Shown here: positions 49,014-56,875 of the stretch, in pieces | Layout: each line of letters starts with the position of its first letter | Position numbering within the stretch: the stretch's first letter is position 1 | Assembly: GCA_947073765.1 (NCBI GenBank) | Contig: CAMTMZ010000010.1 | Location: 1-59,751 of the forward strand | Source of the DNA: an uncultured Bacillota bacterium | Lineage (GTDB): Bacteria > Bacillota > Clostridia > Oscillospirales > Oscillospiraceae | DNA: 59,751 bases | Direction: 5' to 3' | Position numbers and translations under genes: made by a program | The notes under the pieces: model-generated | Databases searched by the model: none | Told to the model about the DNA's origin: nothing | What the model saw: only the letters and a program-made list of their open reading frames with translations

Positions 49014-50798
49014 TTATTTCTCAATCAGGCGGTACAGGTTCATGATGGTGACCACGCTCTGCTCCCGGGTGTAGGTCTCCTGGGGGGAGAAAAGTCCGTC
49101 GCCGGTGCCGTTCATGATGCCGGCGCCTTGAACCTGGCCGATGGCGGATTGTGCCCAGAGACTGATGTCCTCATCGGCAAAGGTGTGCTGGGCCTGGGGG
49201 AGGGGGGCGTTGAGCGCCCGGGCCAGGTTAGAGAGGATGACGGCGGCCTGTTCCCGGTTCAGGGGCTCGCTGGGGGCGAACAGATCCTTGTCCACTCCAG
49301 ACACTACGCCCAGCCCGGCGGACTTCTCCACATTGATGTCGTCGGTGTCGGAGAAGGAGACGCGCTCCGTGATGATGCGGCCGGTGAAGGTCTCATAAAA
49401 TTGGACGGCCAAGGCACAGAACTCCCCCCGGGTGATGGTCAGGTCGTAGAGGGGGGTGCACAGGCAGCGGGGGAGGAAGCCCCTTTCGTTGGCCTCATGA
49501 TAGGCGGCCTGGGCCCAGCCGGCGGGGGTGTAATGAAGCTCCCGGGTGGACAGGCCGGTTCTGGTCACCTCCGCCACATGGAGAGGACTGGAGGAGAAAC
49601 GGGGGAGATAGAGCTCGCTGTTGTAGAAGCCGCTCTCACCGTTGCCCAGCTGGCCGCTCATGTTGCCGCCCCAGGTCCACAGGTGGCCTGAGGTGGTTTT
49701 CGCCAGAACATGGTTCCAGCCCACCGCTACATCGGTGACTCCCTGCATCACCTTGACGGGGTAGAGGCGGTCTGTGACCGTATTGTCCCCTACGGCGCCG
49801 TAGACATTGGAGCCCCAGGCCCACAAAGAATTGTCGGTGCGCAGGGCGTAGCAGTTGTTGTTGGCGGCGTAGACACCGGTAACCTGGTCCAGAACCTGGG
49901 TGGGAACGGAGTGATCCCGGTTGGCCTGGGGGCCCCACTTTTCAATCCAGGCGGATAGAGTGCCCTGAAGCAAGGCGTTTTCCTCCGCATCGGGGGAGGA
50001 CCAGTCCCAATTGGGGCCCCAGCTCCAGATGGTGCCGTCACCAAGCTCACCCTGCCAGTTGCGGCCCCAGGTCCATAGGGTGCCGTCCCGTCTGACGGCG
50101 GCACTGAAACCGTAGCCGGCAGTCATGTGGGTTACGCCGTCCAGCACCTTGACGGGGGTGGGACGTTCCCGGCCGGTGCCGTTGCCCACCTCACCGTCGT
50201 TATTTTGCCCCCAGGCCCAGAGAGAGCCGTCGTTGCGCAGGGCAAGGCTGTGCCCGAATCCGGTACAGGCGGAGGCTACATATTCCATAATCTGGGTGGG
50301 AGAGGAGCGCTGCTTGTTGGTCCTGTCTCCCACGTAGCGGCCCCAGGTCCACAGGGTGCCGTCAGTTTTAACGGCCAGGTGGGTGAGTACGCCGGTGCTG
50401 GCCATCCTCACATCGTCCATGATTTTGAGGGGGGTGGGGCTGGAGACGATATCGGAGTCCGGGAAGGAGTTGCTCACATTCCGGCCCCAGGCCCAGAGGG
50501 TGTCGTCCTCCAGCACGGCGTAGGTGTGGGAGTCACCGGCACTGACGGAGCGTACGTTTTCCAGCACCTTGACAGGGAAGGTGCGGTCGATGGTGGTGCC
50601 GTCACCCAGCTGGCCCCACTCGTTGGCGCCCCAGGCCCAAAGGGTGCCGCTGTCGTCGATGACAAAACTCTCGCCGCCGCCGCCGCTGATGGTTTGGTTA
50701 TAGCCGGCCCGGGCGGAGTCGTAGGCCGCGGCGGGGACAGTCAGTGCCAGACTCAGGGCGAGGGCGAGGAGCAGGGCGGGCAATTTTTTGTTTCTCAT
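49014..50798 (-). CDS. Surface protein with RCC1 repeats and SLH domains
   Basis: A 594-residue secreted protein: signal peptide (1-25, A-A-A-Y cleavage region), then six or so RCC1-type propeller repeats (about 45-400) with the phrase G-T-L-W-A-W-G-x-N-x-x-G-Q-L-G-D-G-T, and two to three S-layer homology motifs in the last 170 residues (R-G-E-F-C-A-L, L-N-R-E-Q-A-A-V-I-L, Y-T-R-E-Q-S-V-V-T-I) that bind cell-wall polymer. An insertion with many Trp residues near 270-300 breaks the repeat rhythm. AAGGAGG precedes ATG 50798. It lies 72 bases downstream of an AraC regulator on the same strand and may be its target. The binding partner is unknown. Confidence 0.88.
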   Translation of the reverse strand: MRNKKLPALLLALALSLALTVPAAAYDSARAGYNQTISGGGGESFVIDDSGTLWAWGANEWGQLGDGTTIDRTFPVKVLENVRSVSAGDSHTYAVLEDDTLWAWGRNVSNSFPDSDIVSSPTPLKIMDDVRMASTGVLTHLAVKTDGTLWTWGRYVGDRTNKQRSSPTQIMEYVASACTGFGHSLALRNDGSLWAWGQNNDGEVGNGTGRERPTPVKVLDGVTHMTAGYGFSAAVRRDGTLWTWGRNWQGELGDGTIWSWGPNWDWSSPDAEENALLQGTLSAWIEKWGPQANRDHSVPTQVLDQVTGVYAANNNCYALRTDNSLWAWGSNVYGAVGDNTVTDRLYPVKVMQGVTDVAVGWNHVLAKTTSGHLWTWGGNMSGQLGNGESGFYNSELYLPRFSSSPLHVAEVTRTGLSTRELHYTPAGWAQAAYHEANERGFLPRCLCTPLYDLTITRGEFCALAVQFYETFTGRIITERVSFSDTDDINVEKSAGLGVVSGVDKDLFAPSEPLNREQAAVILSNLARALNAPLPQAQHTFADEDISLWAQSAIGQVQGAGIMNGTGDGLFSPQETYTREQSVVTIMNLYRLIEK

Positions 50799-50870
50799 GG
50801 TAAAGGTCCTCCTTGGTGAAAATGTCCGCCGGCCGGGGCGGAGGGGGGATTTGCGGATGTTGACATAAGA

Positions 50871-51713
50871 TCAGGGTTTCAGCCCCTCTCGGAGGAGGAC
50901 CTGATCTCCATATTGGTACTCACGGGCATAGCGGCCGGGGGTAAGACCGGTGAGATGGCCAAAGGTGCGGATAAAATGGGAATTATCGGAAAAGCCGGAC
51001 AGCTCCCCCGCCTGCTGAACGCTGATCCCCTCCTGAAGCAGCTGGCGGGCCTTGAGCACCCGGCTGTAAATGATGTATTCCATAACGGAAAAGCCGGTGG
51101 CCGCCTTGAAGACGCGGCAGAGATAGTGCTTGCTGATGTAGAACTGCCCGGCGATCTGGTCCAGGGTGAGGGGACGGGAGAGATTGTTCCGGATGTAGTC
51201 CAGAATGGGGACAACCCGGAGGAAATCCTTATTGTGGACGGCCTCGCCGGCATCCGCTACGTTGAGGGTGGGGGCCACCCGGATGAGCAGATTGAGCAGA
51301 GCCACCATCTGGCGCAGGTCGCTGCCGAAGGAGCCATCGTTTTTGTTGCGCTCTAGGGCCTGGAACAGCTCGACAATCTCCGTCAACTCGCCGCCGGACA
51401 GCTCGGAGCGGCGGAAGGAGGCGCCGCAGAACTGGGTGAGGTCGGTCTGGGGGGTGGACAGCCGGGCCAGGGACTTTTTGCTGATATGGAGCACATATCG
51501 AGCGTGAAAGCCCTCCGCCATGGTGCGGTGGAGGGTGTTCTCCCCGATGAGGTACAGCGTGCCCCGCCGCAGGGGGTAAACCTGGTCGCTGACAAAGATG
51601 TTCCCGGGGCTGACCAGGGGGAGGAGCAGCTCGCAGTGGTCATGAAAGTGCAGGCGGCTCATGTTCCAGGTCTCGTTGTGGTTGAGCTGCAGATGAAATT
51701 CTACGTTTGTCAA
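50871..51713 (-). CDS. AraC family transcriptional regulator
   Basis: A 280-residue regulator with an N-terminal cupin-like sensor (H-F-H-D-H-C-E-L-L-L-P near residue 22, G-T-L-Y-L-I near 50) and a C-terminal double helix-turn-helix (L-D-Q-I-A-G-Q-F-Y-I-S-K-H-Y-L-C-R-V-F-K and A-G-E-L-S-G-F-S-D-N-S-H-F-I-R-T-F). The start is TTG 51713, nine bases after AAAGGAGG; no ATG fits. It is divergent from the glutamate-fermentation operon, and direct repeats overlap its own -35, so it may control itself, that operon and the surface protein downstream. The effector is unknown. Confidence 0.9.
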   Translation of the reverse strand: MTNVEFHLQLNHNETWNMSRLHFHDHCELLLPLVSPGNIFVSDQVYPLRRGTLYLIGENTLHRTMAEGFHARYVLHISKKSLARLSTPQTDLTQFCGASFRRSELSGGELTEIVELFQALERNKNDGSFGSDLRQMVALLNLLIRVAPTLNVADAGEAVHNKDFLRVVPILDYIRNNLSRPLTLDQIAGQFYISKHYLCRVFKAATGFSVMEYIIYSRVLKARQLLQEGISVQQAGELSGFSDNSHFIRTFGHLTGLTPGRYAREYQYGDQVLLREGLKP

Positions 51714-51779
51714 TGGGAACGGCCTCCTTTGTGAGGGGGTACGGGGCGGCGCGGGGCCGTTCCCGAAAAAGCTGACCCC

Positions 51780-51808
51780 ATTATACCACGCCAGAACAAG
51801 ATATGCAA
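51780..51808 (-). promoter_or_regulatory. Promoter of the AraC regulator gene
   Basis: Minus strand: TTGCAT (51808-51803), a 17-nt spacer and consensus TATAAT (51785-51780). Confidence 0.85.
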
Positions 51809-51823
51809 ACTTTATGCTAAATT
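51802..51823. repeat. 11-bp direct repeats between divergent genes, likely AraC operator
   Basis: TATGCAAACTT and TATGCTAAATT follow each other directly; the first covers the -35 box of the AraC gene, and the second ends seven bases before the candidate gctA -35. AraC-family dimers bind direct repeats of this kind. Confidence 0.5.
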
Positions 51824-51829
51824 ACAGGC

Positions 51830-51858
51830 TAGACCAATTGTGGGATTTGTGGTAGAAT
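51830..51858 (+). promoter_or_regulatory. Candidate promoter of the gct-gcd-hgd operon
   Basis: TAGACC (51830-51835), a 17-nt spacer and TAGAAT (51853-51858). The -35 is poor, which would suit dependence on an activator such as the divergent AraC protein. A TTGACA at 51890-51895 has no matching -10. Confidence 0.5.
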
Positions 51859-51947
51859 GGCTGACGTATAAAAGCGTGTTGCGGCACCTTGACAACCAGA
51901 GCGGCAGAAAAAGAAACAAAACAATATTTTGTAATGGGGGTATTACT

Positions 51948-53045
51948 ATGAACAAAGTATATTCCATGCACGACGCGGTGGCGAAATTTGTCGAGAGCGG
52001 AGACTGTGTCTGCTTCGGCGGTTTCACCACCAACCGCAAGCCCTACGCCGTGGTCAGTGAGATCTTGCGCCAGGGCCAGAAGGACTTTACCGTGTGGGCC
52101 GGCCCCGCCGGCGGCGACTGGGACATGATGATTGGCGAGGGCCGTGTGAAGGCCTACATCAACTGCTACACCGCCAACTCCGGCTACACCAACGTATCCC
52201 GCCGCTTCCGCGCCGCCATTGAGAAGGGCCAGCTCACCTATGAGGACTACTCTCAGGACGTGCTGATGCTTCAGCTCCATGCCGCGTCCCTGGGCCTGCC
52301 CTTCCTGCCCGTACGGCTGATGCAGGGCTCCGGTCTGATGAAATACTGGGGCATCAGTGAGGAGCAGCGCAAGGCCCTGGACAAGGTGGACGACCTGAAG
52401 TGCGTTGAGATTGAAAACCCCTTCAACCCCGGCGAGAAGGTGGTGGCCGTGCCTACCCCCAAGCTGGACCTGGCCGTCATCCACGTGCAGAAGGCCTCTC
52501 CCGACGGCACCTGCATCATCGAGGGCGACGAGTTCCACGACGTTGACGTGGCCGTGGCCGCCCGCAAGGTGATCGTCACCTGCGAGGAGCTGGTGAGCGA
52601 TGAGTACATCCGCCGAGACCCCACCCTGACCCGCATCTTCGGAGAGTGCGTCAGCGCGGTGGTCCACGCCCCCTACGGCGCCTGGCCTTCCCAGTGCTAC
52701 AACTACTATGACAACGACTCCCACGCCCTGATTGAGTACGATAAGGCCAGCAAGTATCAGGACGCCGAGGACGCCAAGGCGCAGCTGGCCAAAGCCGCCG
52801 CCAAGGCCCAGAAGGCCGCCGAGGCCAAGCCCGGCGACGAGAAGGCTGCCGCCGCCGCTGCCAAGGCCCAGAAGGCTGCCGACGACGCGGCCGCCGGCAC
52901 TGCCATCCCCGAGACCTTTAAGGACTATCTGGACAAGTGGGTCTACAGCGTGAAGGACCACGAAGAGCTGCTGGATAAAGTGGGCGGTTCCCGCCTGATG
53001 CGGCTGAAGAACGAGCCCCACCTGGGTTATTCCACCCGCCACTAA
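51948..53045 (+). CDS. gctA: Glutaconate CoA-transferase subunit A
   Basis: GctAB moves CoA from acetyl-CoA to (R)-2-hydroxyglutarate in the hydroxyglutarate pathway of glutamate fermentation. The 365-residue protein aligns well with the Acidaminococcus fermentans subunit as I recall it: C-F-G-G-F-T-T-N-R-K-P-Y near residue 20, G-P-A-G-G-D-W-D-M, Y-T-A-N-S-G-Y-T-N-V-S-R-R, L-P-V-R-L-M-Q-G-S-G-L and V-H-A-P-Y-G-A-W-P-S-Q. Residues about 272-315 are an extra Ala/Lys-rich segment, absent from the ~320-residue A. fermentans protein. ATG 51948 has GGGGGT upstream. It is the first gene of the operon, 21 bases from gctB. Confidence 0.95.
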   Translation: MNKVYSMHDAVAKFVESGDCVCFGGFTTNRKPYAVVSEILRQGQKDFTVWAGPAGGDWDMMIGEGRVKAYINCYTANSGYTNVSRRFRAAIEKGQLTYEDYSQDVLMLQLHAASLGLPFLPVRLMQGSGLMKYWGISEEQRKALDKVDDLKCVEIENPFNPGEKVVAVPTPKLDLAVIHVQKASPDGTCIIEGDEFHDVDVAVAARKVIVTCEELVSDEYIRRDPTLTRIFGECVSAVVHAPYGAWPSQCYNYYDNDSHALIEYDKASKYQDAEDAKAQLAKAAAKAQKAAEAKPGDEKAAAAAAKAQKAADDAAAGTAIPETFKDYLDKWVYSVKDHEELLDKVGGSRLMRLKNEPHLGYSTRH

Positions 53046-53066
53046 TCAATAGGGAGGTACAGAAAA

Positions 53067-53867
53067 ATGGCTGAGTATAAGATCACCAAGCAGGAGCGTC
53101 AGGCTTACGCCATCGCCAAGAACATCAAGGAGAATCAGATCGTCATCGTGGGCACCGGACTTCCCCTCATCGGCGCCTCCCTGGCCAAGCGGGTGGTTTG
53201 CCCCTCCTGCCACCCCATCGTGGAGAGCGGCCTGATGGACTGCGCCCCTGTGGAGGTGCCCCGCTCTGTGGGCGACAACCGCTTTATGGCCCACTGCGCC
53301 GTGCAGTGGCCCAACATCCGCTTCATCGGCTTTGAGGCCAACGAATGGCTCCACAACGAGGACCGGCTCATCGCCTTCATCGGCGGCGCCCAGATCGACC
53401 CCTACGGCAACGTGAACTCTACCTGCATCTACGGCAAGGGCGACTATGTGAAGCCCATGACCCGCTTTACCGGCTCCGGCGGCGCTAACGGCATCGCTAC
53501 TTACTGCAACACCATCATCATGATGCAGCATCAGAAGCGCCGCTTCATGGAGCACATCGACTATATCACCTCCTGCGGCTGGATGGACGGCCCTGGCGGC
53601 CGTGAGAAGGTGGGCCTGCCCGGCAACCGGGGACCCCAGATGGTGGTCACCGACCTGGGCATCATGAAGTTTGACGAGCAGACCAAGCGCATGTACTGCG
53701 CCTACATGTTCCCCGGCGTCACCCCTGAGATCGTTCAGGAGAACACCGGCTTTGAGATCGACTGCTCCAAGGCTGAGATTTTCCCCGACCCCGACCAGGA
53801 GATTCTGCGCATCATCCGCGAGGAGATTGACCCCGGCCAGGCGTTTATCAAGATTCCCAAGGAGTAA
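53067..53867 (+). CDS. gctB: Glutaconate CoA-transferase subunit B
   Basis: Catalytic subunit of glutaconate CoA-transferase, 266 residues. The CoA-thioester-forming glutamate is Glu53 in H-P-I-V-E-S-G-L-M-D, matching Glu54 of A. fermentans. Further family motifs are G-T-G-L-P-L-I-G-A near 30, F-I-G-G-A-Q-I-D-P-Y-G-N-V-N near 105, and G-S-G-G-A-N-G-I-A. GGGAGG precedes the ATG. It forms a heterooctamer with GctA. A 131-bp gap follows before gcdA, with a 17-codon ORF and a hairpin. Confidence 0.96.
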   Translation: MAEYKITKQERQAYAIAKNIKENQIVIVGTGLPLIGASLAKRVVCPSCHPIVESGLMDCAPVEVPRSVGDNRFMAHCAVQWPNIRFIGFEANEWLHNEDRLIAFIGGAQIDPYGNVNSTCIYGKGDYVKPMTRFTGSGGANGIATYCNTIIMMQHQKRRFMEHIDYITSCGWMDGPGGREKVGLPGNRGPQMVVTDLGIMKFDEQTKRMYCAYMFPGVTPEIVQENTGFEIDCSKAEIFPDPDQEILRIIREEIDPGQAFIKIPKE

Positions 53868-53869
53868 GA

Positions 53870-53923
53870 ATGAAGAACCTGCTCATTTCCGCTGTGGCGG
53901 CGGATGCTGCTGGATCGGATTGA
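53870..53923 (+). CDS. Possible 17-residue ORF between gctB and gcdA
   Basis: M-K-N-L-L-I-S-A-V-A-A-D-A-A-G-S-D, starting three bases after the gctB stop, with AAGGAG (the end of gctB) five bases upstream. The site is good but the product is tiny and unrecognised. It may be a chance ORF or a relic. Confidence 0.2.
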   Translation: MKNLLISAVAADAAGSD

Positions 53924-53949
53924 ACCTGCGAAACAAATAGTAATGGGAT

Positions 53950-53970
53950 GCCCCGCCCTCCGGGCGGGGC
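53950..53970 (+). promoter_or_regulatory. Intercistronic hairpin between gctB and gcdA
   Basis: GCCCCGCCC-TCC-GGGCGGGGC, a perfect 9-bp GC stem without a T-run, 29 bases before the gcdA start. It probably marks an mRNA processing or stability site or partial attenuation rather than full termination. Confidence 0.55.
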
Positions 53971-53998
53971 TCCATAGGAAAAATAGGAGGAGTTTACA

Positions 53999-55762
53999 TT
54001 GGGTAATTATTCCATGCCCCGGTATTTCCAGAACATGCCCACAGTGGGCAAGCCTGTCAAGGCCAACGCCGAGAACGTCAACGAGCTGCGGGCCATTGAG
54101 GACGACATCCACGCCCACATTGTGGACGCTCTGTCCAGCGGCAAGGCCGACGAGGACATGAACGCCAAGGGTCAGCTCACCGCCATGCAGCGGGTGGCCC
54201 TGCTGGTGGACGAGGGCACCTGGTGCCCCCTGAACAGCCTGTATAACCCGGAGCACAACAAGAACGGCTCCACCTCCATCGTCAAGGGCCTGGGCCGGGT
54301 GAACGGAAAATGGTGCTGCATCATTGCCTCCGACAACAAGAAGCACGCTGGTACCTGGGTGCCCGGCCAGGCGGACAACCTGCTCCGGGGCAGCGACACG
54401 GCCAAGCGGCTGCGCATTCCCCTCATTTATCTGCTGGAGTGCGCCGGCGTGGAGCTGGACAAACAGGAGAAGGTGTACCCCAACCGCCGGGGCGGCGGCA
54501 CCCCCTTCTACCGCAACTCTGAGCTCAACCAGATGGGCATCCCCGTTATCGTGGGCATCCACGGCACCAACCCCGCCGGCGGCGGCTACCACTCCATCTC
54601 TCCCACCGTGCTGGTGGCCCACCAGAAGGCCAATATGGCTGTGGGCGGCGCGGGCATTGTGGGCGGCATGAACCCCAAGCCCCATGTGGATATGGAGGCC
54701 GCCCTGGCCCAGATCGAGGCCACCAAGGGCCTGCGGGCCGATCCTCCCGGATCCGTCTCCATCCACTACGGCGAGACCGGCTTCTTCCGCGAGGTCTACA
54801 CCGAGCAGGAGGGCGTGATTGCCGGCATCAAGAAGTATGTTGACATGCTGCCCACCTTCGATCTGGAGTTCTTCCGGGTGGATACCCCCCAGTCTCCCGC
54901 TATGTCCGATGTGGAGCTGTACGACCTGGTGCTTAACAACAAGAACCGCCCCTACGACATGTATTCTGTGCTGGGCCGCCTCTTTGACGGTAGCCAGTTT
55001 ATGGAGTACAAGAAGGGCTACGGCCCCGAGATGATCACCGGCATCGCCAAGGTGGACGGCCTGCTGGTGGGCGTGGTAGCCAACCAGCAGGGCGTGTTCC
55101 CCAACTACCCCGAATATAAGATGGCCAAGTATGGCCAGGCTATGGGCGCGGGCGGCAAGCTGTACCGTCAGGGCCTGATTAAGATGAACGAGTTCGTCAC
55201 CCTCTGCGCCCGGGACCGCCTGCCTATGGTGTGGATTCAGGACACCACCGGCATTGACGTGGGCGACGACGCCGAGGTCGCCGAGCTGCTGGGCCTGGGC
55301 CAGTCCCTGATCTACTCCATCCAGTCCTCCGGCCTGCCCATGATGGAGATTACCCTGCGCCGGGGCACTGCCGCCGCACACTACGTGCTGGGCGGACCCC
55401 AGGGCAACGACAACAACGCTTTCTCTCTGGGCACCGCGGCCACCGAGATCAACGTCATGAACGGCAAGACCGCGGCCAACGCCATGTACACCGGCCGTCT
55501 GGCCAAGGACCAGAAGGCGGGCAAGGATCTCCAGCCTACTATCGATAAGATGAACGCCCTCATCGACGACTACAACGTGAAGTCTCAGCCCCTGTTCTGC
55601 GCCCAGGCCGGTCTGGTGGACGAGGTGGTGGATATGCCCATGATGCGCAACTACATCGTGGCCTTCGCCGACTCCTGCTATCAGAATCCCGCCTCCATCT
55701 GCCCCTTCCACCAGATGCTGCTGCCCAGAACCATCAAGGATTATGAGGATGGCCATAAGTAA
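53999..55762 (+). CDS. gcdA: Glutaconyl-CoA decarboxylase subunit alpha (carboxyltransferase)
   Basis: GcdA transfers CO2 from glutaconyl-CoA to biotin on the gamma subunit; with the beta subunit the complex pumps Na+. The 587-residue protein has the acetyl-CoA carboxylase-type carboxyltransferase fold in two halves, with W-C-P-L-N-S-L-Y-N, G-G-G-Y-H-S-I-S-P-T, G-A-G-I-V-G-G-M-N-P-K and R-R-G-T-A-A-A-H-Y-V-L-G-G-P. The start is TTG 53999, eight bases after AGGAGG; the resulting M-G-N-Y-S-M-P-R-Y-F-Q-N-M-P matches the start of the A. fermentans protein, while ATG 54014 would cut five conserved residues. hgdC follows after 18 bases. Confidence 0.96.
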   Translation: MGNYSMPRYFQNMPTVGKPVKANAENVNELRAIEDDIHAHIVDALSSGKADEDMNAKGQLTAMQRVALLVDEGTWCPLNSLYNPEHNKNGSTSIVKGLGRVNGKWCCIIASDNKKHAGTWVPGQADNLLRGSDTAKRLRIPLIYLLECAGVELDKQEKVYPNRRGGGTPFYRNSELNQMGIPVIVGIHGTNPAGGGYHSISPTVLVAHQKANMAVGGAGIVGGMNPKPHVDMEAALAQIEATKGLRADPPGSVSIHYGETGFFREVYTEQEGVIAGIKKYVDMLPTFDLEFFRVDTPQSPAMSDVELYDLVLNNKNRPYDMYSVLGRLFDGSQFMEYKKGYGPEMITGIAKVDGLLVGVVANQQGVFPNYPEYKMAKYGQAMGAGGKLYRQGLIKMNEFVTLCARDRLPMVWIQDTTGIDVGDDAEVAELLGLGQSLIYSIQSSGLPMMEITLRRGTAAAHYVLGGPQGNDNNAFSLGTAATEINVMNGKTAANAMYTGRLAKDQKAGKDLQPTIDKMNALIDDYNVKSQPLFCAQAGLVDEVVDMPMMRNYIVAFADSCYQNPASICPFHQMLLPRTIKDYEDGHK

Positions 55763-55780
55763 TTTAGGAGAATCAATCGT

Positions 55781-56572
55781 ATGAGTATCTATACCCTGGG
55801 AATCGACATCGGTTCCACCGCCTCCAAGTGCATCATGCTGGAGGACGGTAAGGAGATCGTCGCCAAGTCTCTCATTGATGTGGGGGCGGGCACCAGCGGG
55901 CCCCAGCGGGCCATTGACCGGGTGCTTCAGGAGGCCGGCAAGGCCCGGGAGGACATGGCCTTTATTCTGGCCACCGGCTACGGCCGCAACTCGTTGGAGG
56001 AGTTCGCCGACAGCCAGATGAGCGAGTTGAGCTGCCATGGCAAGGGGGCGGGCTTCCTGTTCCCGGAGGTCAGGACCGTCATTGACATCGGCGGCCAGGA
56101 CGTGAAGGTCATGCGGGTGGAAAACGGCGTGATGACCAACTTCCAGATGAACGACAAGTGTGCCGCAGGTACCGGCCGGTTTCTGGACGTGATGGCCCGG
56201 GTGCTGGAGGTGGACGTGGAGGACCTGGGCACCCTGGGGGCCCAGTCCACCAAGTACGTGGGCATCAGCTCTACCTGCACCGTCTTCGCCGAGAGCGAGG
56301 TCATCAGCCAGCTGTCCATGGGCACCGACAAGCGGGACATCATCAACGGCATCCACCAGTCGGTGGCATCCCGTGTGGCCGGCCTGGCCCACCGCATCGG
56401 CGTGCAGGACCAGGTGGTCATGACGGGCGGCGTGGCCCAAAATACCGGCGTGGTTCACGCTTTGGAGGAAGCTTTGGGCCGTACTATCCATACCTCGCCC
56501 CTGACACAGTATAACGGCGCTTTGGGCGCGGCCCTGTTCGCCTATCAGAAGTATCAGAAGGCACAGAAGTAA
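55781..56572 (+). CDS. hgdC: (R)-2-hydroxyglutaryl-CoA dehydratase activase
   Basis: HgdC (archerase) is an ATP-dependent one-electron donor that activates the HgdAB dehydratase. The 263-residue ASKHA-fold protein binds one [4Fe-4S] cluster across the dimer through Cys127 (N-D-K-C-A-A-G-T-G) and Cys166 (S-S-T-C-T-V-F), the same positions as in A. fermentans. Nucleotide motifs [10 protein letters not shown] and D-I-G-G-Q-D are present. It precedes the dehydratase genes, separated from them by a DUF6440 gene and a 62-bp repeat. Electrons probably come from ferredoxin or flavodoxin. Confidence 0.97.
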   Translation: MSIYTLGIDIGSTASKCIMLEDGKEIVAKSLIDVGAGTSGPQRAIDRVLQEAGKAREDMAFILATGYGRNSLEEFADSQMSELSCHGKGAGFLFPEVRTVIDIGGQDVKVMRVENGVMTNFQMNDKCAAGTGRFLDVMARVLEVDVEDLGTLGAQSTKYVGISSTCTVFAESEVISQLSMGTDKRDIINGIHQSVASRVAGLAHRIGVQDQVVMTGGVAQNTGVVHALEEALGRTIHTSPLTQYNGALGAALFAYQKYQKAQK

Positions 56573-56586
56573 AGGAGAGCTGCGAA

Positions 56587-56751
56587 ATGGACCGTTTTCA
56601 AAAGATTTACAGCCAAGGTGTTGTAAATATCATTGAGATTTGGGTTGACCGCGAAACCGGCGTAAACTATGTCTGGCGTAAGGACGGGTATGCCGGAGGT
56701 CTGACGCCCCTTCTGGACGAGAGCGGCAAGCCCGTTGTGACGAAAATCTAA
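56587..56751 (+). CDS. DUF6440 family small protein
   Basis: A 54-residue protein, M-D-R-F-Q-K-I-Y-S-Q-G, then I-W-V-D-R-E-T-G-V-N-Y-V-W and G-G-L-T-P-L-L-D-E-S-G-K-P-V-V. These are the hallmark phrases of DUF6440, small clostridial proteins of unknown function predicted to form a short beta-sheet. AAAGGAG lies nine bases before ATG 56587. It starts 14 bases after hgdC and is followed by a 62-bp repeat and then hgdA, so it is transcribed inside the dehydratase operon. A role in dehydratase assembly is possible but unsupported beyond position. Confidence 0.8.
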   Translation: MDRFQKIYSQGVVNIIEIWVDRETGVNYVWRKDGYAGGLTPLLDESGKPVVTKI

Positions 56752-56757
56752 TATGTA

Positions 56758-56819
56758 GGGGCGGCCTGTGGCTGCCCGGGAAAAATGAACCAATGCGGCG
56801 GGCGGCCAATGGCCGCCCC
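56758..56819. repeat. 62-bp palindrome-ended intergenic repeat, copy 2
   Basis: Same length and ends as the copy at 42093-42154: GGGGCGGCC at the left, GGCCGCCCC at the right, with GGCGGGCGGCC before the right palindrome. It lies in the 124-bp gap between the DUF6440 gene and hgdA, inside an operon, so it must be tolerated by read-through or act as a processing hairpin. Confidence 0.82.
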
Positions 56820-56875
56820 TAATATAAAAGGCACCTAAATACCTCACAACAAAATTCAGTTAGGAGGAATTTACC

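Noticed and set aside
53735-56491. A 918-codon open frame on the minus strand across gcdA and hgdC
   Set aside because: It is antisense to two highly conserved genes; high-GC codon use leaves long antisense frames open. The translation is His/Gly/Val-rich with no domain.
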